A stretch of DNA of 64,000 nt from an uncultured Paenibacillaceae bacterium (GTDB lineage Bacteria > Bacillota > Bacilli > Paenibacillales > K13), in the NCBI GenBank assembly GCA_913056365.1, contig CAJXLT010000013.1, positions 36,196-100,195 of the forward strand, read 5' to 3'. Each line of letters opens with the position of its first letter. Position 1 is the first letter of the stretch. Positions 8,448-16,961 of this stretch are shown one piece after another. The position numbers and the translations under genes were made by a program. The notes beneath the pieces were generated by a model. That model was not told the origin of the DNA and ran no database searches. It was given only the letters and a program-made list of their open reading frames with translations.

Positions 8448-9950
8448 ATGTTGCGAAAAATGTTGTCATTTTCGATTGCTGTCATGTTGTTCATCACGGT
8501 ACTTGCAGGATGCAGTAACTCTGAAAATCAAGAGTCAAATGCTAATGGGGGATCTCAGCAAGCAGACGAACCGTATACGGTTAATTTCGCGTACCATGCG
8601 CCGAAGGAAGGGAATCAAAAGGAAGTTAATGAGCTCATTAATGAGCTTACGATGAAGGAATTAAATATGAAAGTAAACTTGATCCCGCTTACTTGGGATA
8701 CGTACAACTCTAAATTGCCGATGATGCTTGCGTCACGCGAGCCTATCGACATTACGTTCGCCTTTGCGTTCAGCATGCCGAGCTTCATCGACGGAGGGTA
8801 CATCGTAGACGCAGCTGACTATGAAGAACAAACGAAGGATATATATGAAATCTTCGGTGAGGAAGTTCAGGCAGGCTATATCGGAGATACTCTGGCCGGG
8901 TTCCCAACGAAGAACGTGCGAGCGACTCCATCGGGGATCTTCGTGAGAAAGGATATCTTTGATGCCCTTGGCTACAAAGTGTCCGATTTCAATGTCACAA
9001 CGGATGATTACTCCAGCTTCGACAAGCTTACAGAAATGTTTGCCAAGGTCAAAGAAGAGTACCCGGATATGACGCCATTCGATGGCTTTCGCACGTTCGG
9101 TTTGAATGTGTTTACCTGGGTTGACAGCTTGGGCAACAACTTCGGTGTGCTCGAGGACTATGGTCAGACCACAACGATCACGAACTGGTATGAGTCCGAA
9201 CAGTTCAAGCAATTTGCCATGCTCAACAGAACATGGTTTGAAGAAGGGTATTCGTCCAAGGATATCGCGGTGGACAAAGAGCTTGGCCAAGCGAAGATGA
9301 AGGCGGGCAATACGTTCGCGATCTTCGCTTCCTACGGAGCGAATGTCCTCGCCGAGATGAAGTCACAGACGGGATACGAAGTGGTGCAGATCCCGGTTTC
9401 AAAGAAGATGAAGTCAACTACGGCAGTAAATGGTGCGTTGAACGTTGTGTTGAGTACGTCTGAAAACAAGGCCAAAGCGTTTGAGTTCCTCAATTGGGCC
9501 TACACAAGCGCAGAGTTCAACGATCTTCTGAACTGGGGTGTTCCAGGCAAGGATTGGATCGTGAATGAAGAGGGAGTGGCTGATTATCCAGAGGGTGTCA
9601 ACGCTTCGAATGTCAACTATCACTCGGATTACGGCTTTATTTACCCTAACCAGTATTTGATGACTCCGTGGGCAGGCAGTCCTGAGGGAATCTGGGAGAA
9701 ATACCAGGAGTTTGATAGTGATGCGGTGGTCTCAAAGGCATTTGGCTTCAACTTCGATCCTGCTACGGTAGCGGATGAAGTATCCAGGTTGGGGACGGTA
9801 TTGGCAAAACACGAGAATCCGATCAGCTTTGGCATGGTCGATCCGGAGGAACAGCTTGAGAAGCTAAACCAGGAGCTGTATGACGCCGGTTTGCAGAGGG
9901 TCATGGATGAAAAGCAAAGACAGCTGGATGCTTGGTTAGCGGAACAGTAA
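8448..9950 (+). CDS. ABC transporter solute-binding lipoprotein (LplA-like, DUF3502 C terminus)
   Basis: Extracellular sugar-binding lipoprotein of 500 residues. The signal peptide ends in the lipobox LAGC (VLAGCSNSENQES), so the mature protein is anchored on the outer membrane face. It has the type 1 solute-binding fold and the C-terminal part (about residues 400-500, ending EKQRQLDAWLAEQ) seen in DUF3502 proteins. It is the first gene of a same-strand run through to the fructokinase and lies 73 bases before the two permeases it presumably serves. A GAGGGGGAGAAG box precedes the ATG. A second, related lipoprotein occurs at 21194. The ligand is inferred, from the downstream enzymes, to be an acylated sugar. 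Confidence 0.93.
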   Translation: MLRKMLSFSIAVMLFITVLAGCSNSENQESNANGGSQQADEPYTVNFAYHAPKEGNQKEVNELINELTMKELNMKVNLIPLTWDTYNSKLPMMLASREPIDITFAFAFSMPSFIDGGYIVDAADYEEQTKDIYEIFGEEVQAGYIGDTLAGFPTKNVRATPSGIFVRKDIFDALGYKVSDFNVTTDDYSSFDKLTEMFAKVKEEYPDMTPFDGFRTFGLNVFTWVDSLGNNFGVLEDYGQTTTITNWYESEQFKQFAMLNRTWFEEGYSSKDIAVDKELGQAKMKAGNTFAIFASYGANVLAEMKSQTGYEVVQIPVSKKMKSTTAVNGALNVVLSTSENKAKAFEFLNWAYTSAEFNDLLNWGVPGKDWIVNEEGVADYPEGVNASNVNYHSDYGFIYPNQYLMTPWAGSPEGIWEKYQEFDSDAVVSKAFGFNFDPATVADEVSRLGTVLAKHENPISFGMVDPEEQLEKLNQELYDAGLQRVMDEKQRQLDAWLAEQ

Positions 9951-10023
9951 TATTCATACTATTCGATCTTGGGGGTTGTATTCAGAATGCAACCTCCGAA
10001 TCAGTCTGAGGTGAGACAGCACT

Positions 10024-10929
10024 ATGAAGAAATGGCTTAAATGGAAACCATACATTCCGCTTTATCTCATGATGATTCCATGTGCGGCTTATCTGCTCGT
10101 GAACAACTATATACCGATGTTCGGTATAATAGCTGCTTTCAAAAAGTTTCGCGTGACGGAGGGAATACTAGGCAGCCCGTGGGTGGGTTGGAAAAACTTC
10201 GAGTACTTACTTAGTTCAGGTGATCTCGCGATCATTGTCCGCAATACGCTCCTCTACAACGCTACCTTCATCGTCGTGAACACGATTATCGGTCTTTTCT
10301 TGGCCATCTTGATTACGGAAATCAAGAGCCCACGCATGAAGAAGCTGTACCAGAGCTCTATCCTTTTACCGTTCACCATGTCGATGGTTGTGATAAGCTA
10401 TGTGGTCTTTGCCTTCTTGAGCCAGCAGAACGGGATGCTCAATCACAGCATCTTCAAAGACAATCCTGTTCAGTGGTATAGCGACGCAACCTGGTGGCCA
10501 CTAATTTTGGTAATCGTGGAATGCTGGAAAAACGTAGGTTATGGTGCGCTAATCTATATTGCTGGCATCGCCAATATTGATAAGTCTTTATACGAAGCAG
10601 GCGCCATAGACGGAGCAGGGAAGTGGAAGCAGATCAGACATGTCACGCTGCCCGCCTTGGTTCCTTCTATTATAACTTTGTTCCTCTTAAGCGTCAGCAG
10701 AATCGGTTATTCTGATTTCGGGCTGTTCTATTTGATCCCACAAAATTCGGGAACCTTGTTTAACGTGACGGCTACGATTGATACGTATGTCTACGGTTCG
10801 TTGATGTCCCCCGGCGGAATTGGACGTTCAGCAGCCACAGGATTGCTGCAAGCCGTAGTTGGATTCGTGCTGATTTTGGTGGTCAATGGAATTGTTCGCA
10901 AAATGAGCTCCAAGGACGCAATTTTTTAG
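10024..10929 (+). CDS. ABC transporter permease (LplB family)
   Basis: Inner-membrane permease of a carbohydrate ABC importer, 301 residues, with six predicted membrane segments. It carries the EAA loop for ATPase contact (YEAGAIDGAGKWKQIRHVTLPALVPSI) at about residues 190-215. The N terminus (KKWLKWKPYIPLYLMMIPCAAYLLVNNYIPMFGIIAAFKKF) is typical of LplB-type permeases. It is followed after 19 bases by its partner permease. No ATPase gene is present in the window, so a shared MsmX/UgpC-type ATPase encoded elsewhere is the likely energiser, as is usual for this class. Confidence 0.94.
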   Translation: MKKWLKWKPYIPLYLMMIPCAAYLLVNNYIPMFGIIAAFKKFRVTEGILGSPWVGWKNFEYLLSSGDLAIIVRNTLLYNATFIVVNTIIGLFLAILITEIKSPRMKKLYQSSILLPFTMSMVVISYVVFAFLSQQNGMLNHSIFKDNPVQWYSDATWWPLILVIVECWKNVGYGALIYIAGIANIDKSLYEAGAIDGAGKWKQIRHVTLPALVPSIITLFLLSVSRIGYSDFGLFYLIPQNSGTLFNVTATIDTYVYGSLMSPGGIGRSAATGLLQAVVGFVLILVVNGIVRKMSSKDAIF

Positions 10930-10948
10930 AAGGGAGGGCAGTCCGATC

Positions 10949-11827
10949 ATGATAGAGAAAAAATGGTATCAGGTAGTCTTCAACTCCATCCTTATCATCG
11001 TAGCGTTAATTATGATTCTTCCCTTAGTGTTGCTGTTTATTTCTTCTATAACAAATGAGAACACGCTTGTCGCCAACGGGTACTCCTTCGTTCCAGACAA
11101 GCTAAGCTTGGGGGCCTATGAATATATTGCTACCAACTATGCAACTATTGGGCGTGCTTACGTGATCTCAATACTGGTGACCGTTCTTGGGACAACCATG
11201 GGACTGTTTATTACTTCCATGATGAGCTTTGCTTTATCTATCAAGAACTTGCCGGGTAGTCGCGTCATTAGTTTCTTTGTTTTTTTCACGCTGCTATTTA
11301 ACGGCGGCTTGATGCCATCCTACGTACTGTGGACTAGCTTGGGCGTTGTAAACACGATCTGGGCTTATGTGTTGCCGTTTTGGTTGACCAACGCGTTCAG
11401 TATTATTTTGGTTCGATCTTATTTTTCCGCTAATATTCCAGATGAATTATACGAGTCTGCAAAGATCGATGGCGCGGGATTCTTCCGAATCTTTCTTAAA
11501 ATGGCGATACCGCTCGGCAAGCCCATCTTGGTCACGATCGGCCTCTTCTCGGGGCTACTGTATTGGAACGACTGGCAGAACGGTCTGTATTTTATCACGG
11601 ATTCTCAATATCTAAGCATCCAGGCGATGCTGAACAAGATGAATCAAAACTTGCAAGCTGTGCTGTCGAACTCAAGTTATGCAAGTTCAGGCGCAGTGAT
11701 GAACCTGCCTCAAGTCTCAATAAGGATGGCCATCGCATTTGTGGCTATTTTACCCATTCTGGTCGCTTATCCGTTTTTGCAAAAGTATTTTGCAAGTGGA
11801 ATCATGCAAGGAGCCGTGAAAGGTTAA
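10949..11827 (+). CDS. ABC transporter permease (YtcP family)
   Basis: Second permease of the importer, 292 residues, with six predicted membrane segments. Its EAA loop reads YESAKIDGAGFFRIFLKMAIPLGKPIL, and the C terminus PFLQKYFASGIMQGAVKG is the family's usual ending. It forms a heterodimer with the preceding permease. An AGAAGGGAGG box lies just upstream. The following esterase starts about 30 bases after the stop, which places uptake and deacylation genes in one transcript. Confidence 0.94.
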   Translation: MIEKKWYQVVFNSILIIVALIMILPLVLLFISSITNENTLVANGYSFVPDKLSLGAYEYIATNYATIGRAYVISILVTVLGTTMGLFITSMMSFALSIKNLPGSRVISFFVFFTLLFNGGLMPSYVLWTSLGVVNTIWAYVLPFWLTNAFSIILVRSYFSANIPDELYESAKIDGAGFFRIFLKMAIPLGKPILVTIGLFSGLLYWNDWQNGLYFITDSQYLSIQAMLNKMNQNLQAVLSNSSYASSGAVMNLPQVSIRMAIAFVAILPILVAYPFLQKYFASGIMQGAVKG

Positions 11828-11858
11828 AGTTAACGTTCATTTTTGGGAGATGGTTTCG

Positions 11859-13334
11859 TTGGAGAAAAAATGGACCCTATTACCAGGGACGCCAAATGAT
11901 GAAAATAGAGAGTATTTGCCGGAAGCCATCAGAGGCTCAGATATGGTCGTGAACGAAAATGGGAACAACTCACAGGTTTACCCTGAAAGATTGAGAGAAC
12001 ACACAGATGTATTGGTTGACGGCTTGCAAGCAACCTGGTACGAATACGTGCCTGCCTCCTATGACGGAACTGGAAAGGTGCCTCTGGTTGTGTCGCTGCA
12101 CGGTGGATTGATGACCGGATGGGGACAGGCGATCTATTCTTCGTGGACCCAGGTAGCCGACCGGGAAGGGTTCATCGTCCTATTCCCGAACGCGTACGAG
12201 AGAAAAATATGGGTTATCGAATGTGAGAAGAAATCGCTAGACATGTTGACCAAGCCGAATCCCGCAAATTTTTATATGAGCCCTCCTCCGAAGGATCCGA
12301 AGGACAATCATGACTTAAATGTTGTGCTCGCTATGATAGAGCGCATGAAGCAAAAGTATAGCATCGATGAAGCTAGAATTTTTATGCAGGGAATGTCCAT
12401 GGGCGAGATTATGGCTACCCAGTTCGCTCGGTATTATGGCCATATGCTCGCAGGGCAAGCGGGATCCGCCGGTGTGACCTGGCCCGAGGTGCTCTTCGAT
12501 GAGCGGGGCGAAGTGATTAACCGTGCAGGTCCGGTCCCTGTCTGGCAGTCCCGCGTGGAGCACGAGAGTATCCCGATGCACGATGAGGAGACAGAGGAGT
12601 TTGTAGCACAGAACCGCGAGTATTGGAAGCGAATCAACCAGTGTCGCGATCTACCGGAAATCAAGATCGTCGGCGAGGACAACTTTGCGTTCTACAGAGG
12701 AGAGTGTGCGGACTTCGTATTCCGTGATATCAAAAACCGCGACCACGGTCAAACGCTCGATGACGCGGAGCTCGTATGGGACTATCTCTTCTCCGGTGTA
12801 CGGCGAGGAAAGAACGGTGAGATCGTGTATCTCGAGCCAGCCATTTCAAGAAGAGGGGACACCTACGCCATCGCTTTGGCAGCAGGAAGCTCCAAGGCGT
12901 ATGTCCATAATCGCCTGGTTACGATGAACGGGCCAGCGATAACGCATCAAAAGCTAAAGTATCATGGCCTTAATGGAGGCTCCATTGTAAGAGGGGAATA
13001 TTTGCTGGTACCAATCACATTTCTTGCGGAGGTATTCGATGCGACGTATATCCCGTCAGAAGGAGGCTTCTCAGCTGAATTGATCTTGGCAGACGGCAGA
13101 GCGTTGCAGTTCGCCCGTGGCAGCATAGGGTGCGTCGCAGACCAACACGTTCATTCCATGTTTTGCGAAGCGGTGTTCCAGAATGAAGAGCTTCACGTAC
13201 CGATTGAATGGGTTTGCAAGCGGATGTTCAATAACCATACCTCCACTTGTCATGATGTGCTCTATATTACGGATCATGATGCTGAGCTGTCCTTGAACAT
13301 GGCCCTTCTCATCCGAGACGAAATCCTGAAGTAA
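11859..13334 (+). CDS. Cytoplasmic alpha/beta-hydrolase (PHB-depolymerase-like esterase) with C-terminal stalk-like domain
   Basis: Predicted carboxylesterase. The N-terminal part (to about residue 315) has the oxyanion HGG segment (VSLHGGLMTGWG) and nucleophile motif GMSMG with Ser180, resembling PHB depolymerase/feruloyl-esterase folds; a KNRDHGQTLDDAELVWDY segment likely provides the catalytic His. The C-terminal part (about 325-490) resembles the copper-amine-oxidase N-terminal 'stalk' domain (AYVHNRLVTMNGP ... GEYLLVPITFLAEVFDA ... LHVPIEWVCKRMF). There is no signal peptide, unusual for stalk-domain proteins. I chose TTG 11859 because GGGAG at 11845-11849 is 9 bases away; ATG 11850 sits on that box. 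It is a clear paralogue of the gene at 15462. The substrate is inferred to be acyl groups on an imported sugar. Confidence 0.8.
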   Translation: MEKKWTLLPGTPNDENREYLPEAIRGSDMVVNENGNNSQVYPERLREHTDVLVDGLQATWYEYVPASYDGTGKVPLVVSLHGGLMTGWGQAIYSSWTQVADREGFIVLFPNAYERKIWVIECEKKSLDMLTKPNPANFYMSPPPKDPKDNHDLNVVLAMIERMKQKYSIDEARIFMQGMSMGEIMATQFARYYGHMLAGQAGSAGVTWPEVLFDERGEVINRAGPVPVWQSRVEHESIPMHDEETEEFVAQNREYWKRINQCRDLPEIKIVGEDNFAFYRGECADFVFRDIKNRDHGQTLDDAELVWDYLFSGVRRGKNGEIVYLEPAISRRGDTYAIALAAGSSKAYVHNRLVTMNGPAITHQKLKYHGLNGGSIVRGEYLLVPITFLAEVFDATYIPSEGGFSAELILADGRALQFARGSIGCVADQHVHSMFCEAVFQNEELHVPIEWVCKRMFNNHTSTCHDVLYITDHDAELSLNMALLIRDEILK

Positions 13335-13348
13335 GCAGGGGGGACCCG

Positions 13349-14575
13349 ATGAATGAACTGAGTAAAGCCGCTACGGCTAGTGAGGGTGAACAGAAGGTTT
13401 GGAACGCATCTTTTATCAATGTTTTTATCATGAACATCTTTCAGATGATGGGCCTGTTCATGATGAATGCGTTGGTACCCACTTTCGCCGAGCATTTGGG
13501 GGCGACCGCCGCCATCGTGGGCATGGTCACCAGCATGTTCGCGGTTACGGCGCTAGGTGTTCGTCCTATCGTTGGACCATCAACAAGCTATTTTAGCAAC
13601 AATCATTTATTAGCTGCCGCGAGCGTCATCACGATATTGGCATTCATCTGCTACGGATTGGCGGATAGCATCGCCATGATTATGGTTGGCAGGCTGCTTC
13701 ACGGAGTTGGCATGGGGTTTGTTGCGCCTGTAAGCATAGCCATGGCAAGCAATGTCTTGCCGAGCCGCAAGCTTGCCTCCGGTCTCGGGATCTTCTCTTT
13801 GGGGCAAGCGATCGCTACAGCTATCGGTCCTGCTGTTGGTTTGGAGCTAGTTCATCACTATGGCTATCAGATCACCTTCTTCATCGGCGCGGTGATCATG
13901 GGGATCGTGTTCGTGCTCTCTATGCGGCTTAAAACCGACACTCCTACCAGGAAGGCTGGCTTCAAGATAAGGCTGAAGGATATCATCGCCGGTGAGGTGG
14001 TCGTTCCTGCGACCATGATGTTTTTCTTGGCTGGTGCTTATTCGTGTATTAATTCTTTCATTTTGATCTACGGAGCCGCTGCTGGTGTAAGGGAAATTGG
14101 CCTGTTCTTTACGTCTTACGCGCTTTTTTTATTTGTTTCCAGACCGTTCAGCGGGAAGCTGGCGGATCGATACGGCGTGGATAAAGCACTCATTCCTGGG
14201 ATCATCATCTTTGCTTTGTCTTTCCTAATGATCAGCTATTCGGATACGCTTCCGATGTTTTTGCTTGCAGGGGCTGTGTCGGCATTCGGGTACGGGATTT
14301 GCCAGCCCTCCGTTCAAACGCTTTGCATCCAGCTGGTTTCGAAGGAGCGGCGAGGCGTAGCAGGGAACACGACCTTCATCGGCGTGGATACGGGCTATTT
14401 GATCGCTCCTACGGTTGCCGGTATCATCGTCACTTTTGTGCAGAGCCACGGGGGAACTGAACTTACTGGATATGCCGTCATGTTTCGAGTCATGACTATT
14501 CCGATCGTCCTTGCCCTCGTAATCTTCCTTTGGAAGAGAAGAGAGATTGTATCGAGCATCAAGGAAGCGGAATGA
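13349..14575 (+). CDS. Major facilitator superfamily transporter
   Basis: Twelve-helix MFS transporter of 408 residues. Visible signatures include GxLaDrYG-like GKLADRYGVDKALIPGI between the two halves, the motif-C-like SLGQAIATAIGPAVG, and the internal charged loop MRLKTDTPTRKAG. It starts 14 bases after the preceding esterase with a GGGGGG box and is flanked by esterases on both sides. In this context it may export released acids, export surplus sugar or import a simpler substrate. The family name is secure; the transported compound is not known. Confidence 0.88.
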   Translation: MNELSKAATASEGEQKVWNASFINVFIMNIFQMMGLFMMNALVPTFAEHLGATAAIVGMVTSMFAVTALGVRPIVGPSTSYFSNNHLLAAASVITILAFICYGLADSIAMIMVGRLLHGVGMGFVAPVSIAMASNVLPSRKLASGLGIFSLGQAIATAIGPAVGLELVHHYGYQITFFIGAVIMGIVFVLSMRLKTDTPTRKAGFKIRLKDIIAGEVVVPATMMFFLAGAYSCINSFILIYGAAAGVREIGLFFTSYALFLFVSRPFSGKLADRYGVDKALIPGIIIFALSFLMISYSDTLPMFLLAGAVSAFGYGICQPSVQTLCIQLVSKERRGVAGNTTFIGVDTGYLIAPTVAGIIVTFVQSHGGTELTGYAVMFRVMTIPIVLALVIFLWKRREIVSSIKEAE

Positions 14576-14601
14576 GGGAAAATGCTAGGAGGTAATCACA
14601 T

Positions 14602-15435
14602 ATGTCCATCCTGACCCTAAATTTCGAGAGTGAGTATTTACGGTCTAATCATGAAATCAGTGTTATTGTGCCGAATAAGCCGCGAGACATCCCCGCTAAG
14701 GATTACTATGAAAACTCCAAGAAGTACAAGGTCTTATGGCTGCTTCATGGCACTTATGGCGATCACACGGATTGGCTTCGCCGGACGAATATTGAATTAT
14801 ACGCCTGCGAGAAGGACCTTATCGTGGTCATGCCGAGTGCGCTTAACAGCAATTACTCCAACTGGGATAAGTGCATGATGGGCTTCCATATGTATGATTA
14901 TTTGATCAAGGAACTGATGCCGTTGGTCTACAACTGGCTTCCAGCTTCGAGTAAGCGAGAAGACAACTTTATTGCAGGTCTATCCATGGGCGGGAGAGGC
15001 ACGATCAAATTCGCTGCGAACTATCCGAAGAGCTTTGCCGCTGCGGCTGTGTTATCTGCGGCCCCCGTCAATTTTCAAGACTTGACGGAGGAGGAACTGC
15101 TTAAAGACGATATGTTTGCCCGTCGATTGAACGGGATGGTGCGCAATGCCGGGGGATTGGAAGCCTTCAAGAACTCCCCTGAGAACGTGTGGGATATCTT
15201 AACAAACCAGGCAGGAAGCAGTGTGCTGCCTCGGCTCTTATTTGCCTGCGGTACCGCCGATACGATGATCTACGAGAATTTACTTGTATTCAAAGAGCAT
15301 GCGGAGCGTGTAGGGATTAACGCAGAGTATTGGACGCTAGATGGATATGGGCATGAGTGGAGATTTTGGGATCTTGCGATCCAGCAGGCGCTGGAGTTCT
15401 TCGGCCTCGAAGATTCGGGAGCAAGTCCGTATTAA
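14602..15435 (+). CDS. Cytoplasmic esterase (esterase D/tributyrin-esterase-like)
   Basis: Alpha/beta hydrolase of 277 residues in the family of acetyl-xylan/tributyrin esterases such as EstA. It has the HGTYGD oxyanion loop (from residue 49), nucleophile Ser128 in AGLSMGG, an acid candidate Asp220 (CGTADTMIY) and catalytic His251 (GYGHEWRFWD), so the triad is complete. No signal peptide is present. It is one of three genes in this cluster with this fold (also 16962 and 19304). A GCTAGGAGG box precedes the ATG and the gap to its neighbours is 26 bases on each side. The likely role is removal of short acyl groups from an internalised sugar. Confidence 0.9.
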   Translation: MSILTLNFESEYLRSNHEISVIVPNKPRDIPAKDYYENSKKYKVLWLLHGTYGDHTDWLRRTNIELYACEKDLIVVMPSALNSNYSNWDKCMMGFHMYDYLIKELMPLVYNWLPASSKREDNFIAGLSMGGRGTIKFAANYPKSFAAAAVLSAAPVNFQDLTEEELLKDDMFARRLNGMVRNAGGLEAFKNSPENVWDILTNQAGSSVLPRLLFACGTADTMIYENLLVFKEHAERVGINAEYWTLDGYGHEWRFWDLAIQQALEFFGLEDSGASPY

Positions 15436-15461
15436 TTCCTTGAAGAAAGGATCGTGAAAAC

Positions 15462-16958
15462 ATGAAGGCAAAAGGCAAACTTACGCTATTACCGGGAACG
15501 CCGAATGATGACAATCGAGATTATCTACCGGAGGCGATCAGAGGCTCGGATATGGTCGTGAATGAAAACGGGAACAACTCCCAGGTGTATCCTGCAAGAT
15601 TGGTAGAGTTTAATGAAGTTGTGTTGGACGACATTCAGGATACCTGGTACGAATACGTTCCGGCTTCTTATGACGGATCCCAGAAGGTGCCCCTGGTCGT
15701 ATCGATGCATGGGGGGTTAATGACCGGCTGGGGACAGGCGATCTACACGTCTTGGACGCTAGTCGCGGATCGCGAAGGGTTCATCGTCCTCTTCCCAAGT
15801 GCGGGTTCGAGACGCTTCTGGCTCGTCGAAGTCGAGGAGGAGAAGCTTGAAGTCGCGACGAAGCCGCGCGAGGATGAAATTTATCTGAATACACCGCCGA
15901 ACAATCCGGATGACAACCATGATATGAATCTGGTCCTGCGGTTGATCGATCGGATGAAGCAAAAGTATCAAGTCGATGACGGCAGAGTGTTCATCCAGGG
16001 TATGTCGATGGGCAACTTGATGACGAGTCAGATGGCGCGATACCACGGCAATGTCTTTGCCGGCAAGGCGGGATCGGGGGGGCCATCGAGTCCCGGTATC
16101 CTGTTCGATAAGCGGGACGAGGTGATCAATCGTGCGGGTCCGCTTGCGGTATGGCAGTCCCGAATGGAGCATGATCAGGTTCCACCACATTTTCAAGGCG
16201 ATACCGACTATGTCGTGAAACGGAATCGCGAGTATTGGAAACGAATCAACCAGTGTGACGATTTGCCGGAGATCAAGATTGTTGGCGAGGATAACCTGGC
16301 CTTCTACAAAGGGGAACACGCCGACCTCGTATTCCGTGACGTCAAGAATAGAGATCATGGTCAAACTTTCGATGATGCAGAGCTCGTATGGGACTATCTA
16401 TTTTCGGGTGTTCGGCGAGGCGAGAATGGTGAGATCGTGAATGGCGAGCCGAGAAGTCCAAGGCAAGGAGACAACTATGCCATCGCGTTAGCCGTAGGCA
16501 GCGACAAGGCTTATGTCCATAATCGGTTAGTTACGATGAGTGGACCTGTGCTGAAGCATCAGAAGCTGAAGTATCACGGTCTGAACGGCGGGACCATCGT
16601 CAGGGGCGAGTACTTCTTGGTACCTATCACGTTCCTCGCAGAGATATTCGATGCGACAACTACCTCGGCAGAGGGAGGATATTCCGCCGAGTTGAAGCTG
16701 AAGGACGGCAGGACGCTGCAATTCGCCCGGGGCAGCATAGGCTGCGTCGTGGATCAGCGCATTCATTCTATGTATTGCGAAGCTGTGTTCAAGAATGGAG
16801 AGCTTTACGTACCGATCGAATGGATTTGTAAACGGTTGCTTAATAACCATACTACTTCTTGTGAAGATGTACTTTATATTACCGATCATGACGCCGAGCT
16901 TTCCTTGAATATGGCCCGTCTCATCCGTGACGAAATTTTGCTTGCTGGAGGTGTGTAG
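15462..16958 (+). CDS. Cytoplasmic alpha/beta-hydrolase with C-terminal stalk-like domain (paralogue of 11859)
   Basis: Predicted carboxylesterase of 498 residues that aligns over its whole length with the protein at 11859, sharing the opening LTLLPGTPNDDNRDYLPEA and long identical blocks. The nucleophile is Ser182 in GMSMG, and the His-containing KNRDHGQTFDDAELVWDY block is kept. The C-terminal third has the same stalk-like domain (GEYFLVPITFLAEIFDA ... LYVPIEWICKRLL). It has no signal peptide. Only 3 bases separate its stop from the next gene. The two copies flank the MFS and EstA-like genes, suggesting duplication and divergence within the cluster, perhaps for different acyl positions or chain lengths. 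Confidence 0.82.
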   Translation: MKAKGKLTLLPGTPNDDNRDYLPEAIRGSDMVVNENGNNSQVYPARLVEFNEVVLDDIQDTWYEYVPASYDGSQKVPLVVSMHGGLMTGWGQAIYTSWTLVADREGFIVLFPSAGSRRFWLVEVEEEKLEVATKPREDEIYLNTPPNNPDDNHDMNLVLRLIDRMKQKYQVDDGRVFIQGMSMGNLMTSQMARYHGNVFAGKAGSGGPSSPGILFDKRDEVINRAGPLAVWQSRMEHDQVPPHFQGDTDYVVKRNREYWKRINQCDDLPEIKIVGEDNLAFYKGEHADLVFRDVKNRDHGQTFDDAELVWDYLFSGVRRGENGEIVNGEPRSPRQGDNYAIALAVGSDKAYVHNRLVTMSGPVLKHQKLKYHGLNGGTIVRGEYFLVPITFLAEIFDATTTSAEGGYSAELKLKDGRTLQFARGSIGCVVDQRIHSMYCEAVFKNGELYVPIEWICKRLLNNHTTSCEDVLYITDHDAELSLNMARLIRDEILLAGGV

Positions 16959-16961
16959 GTC

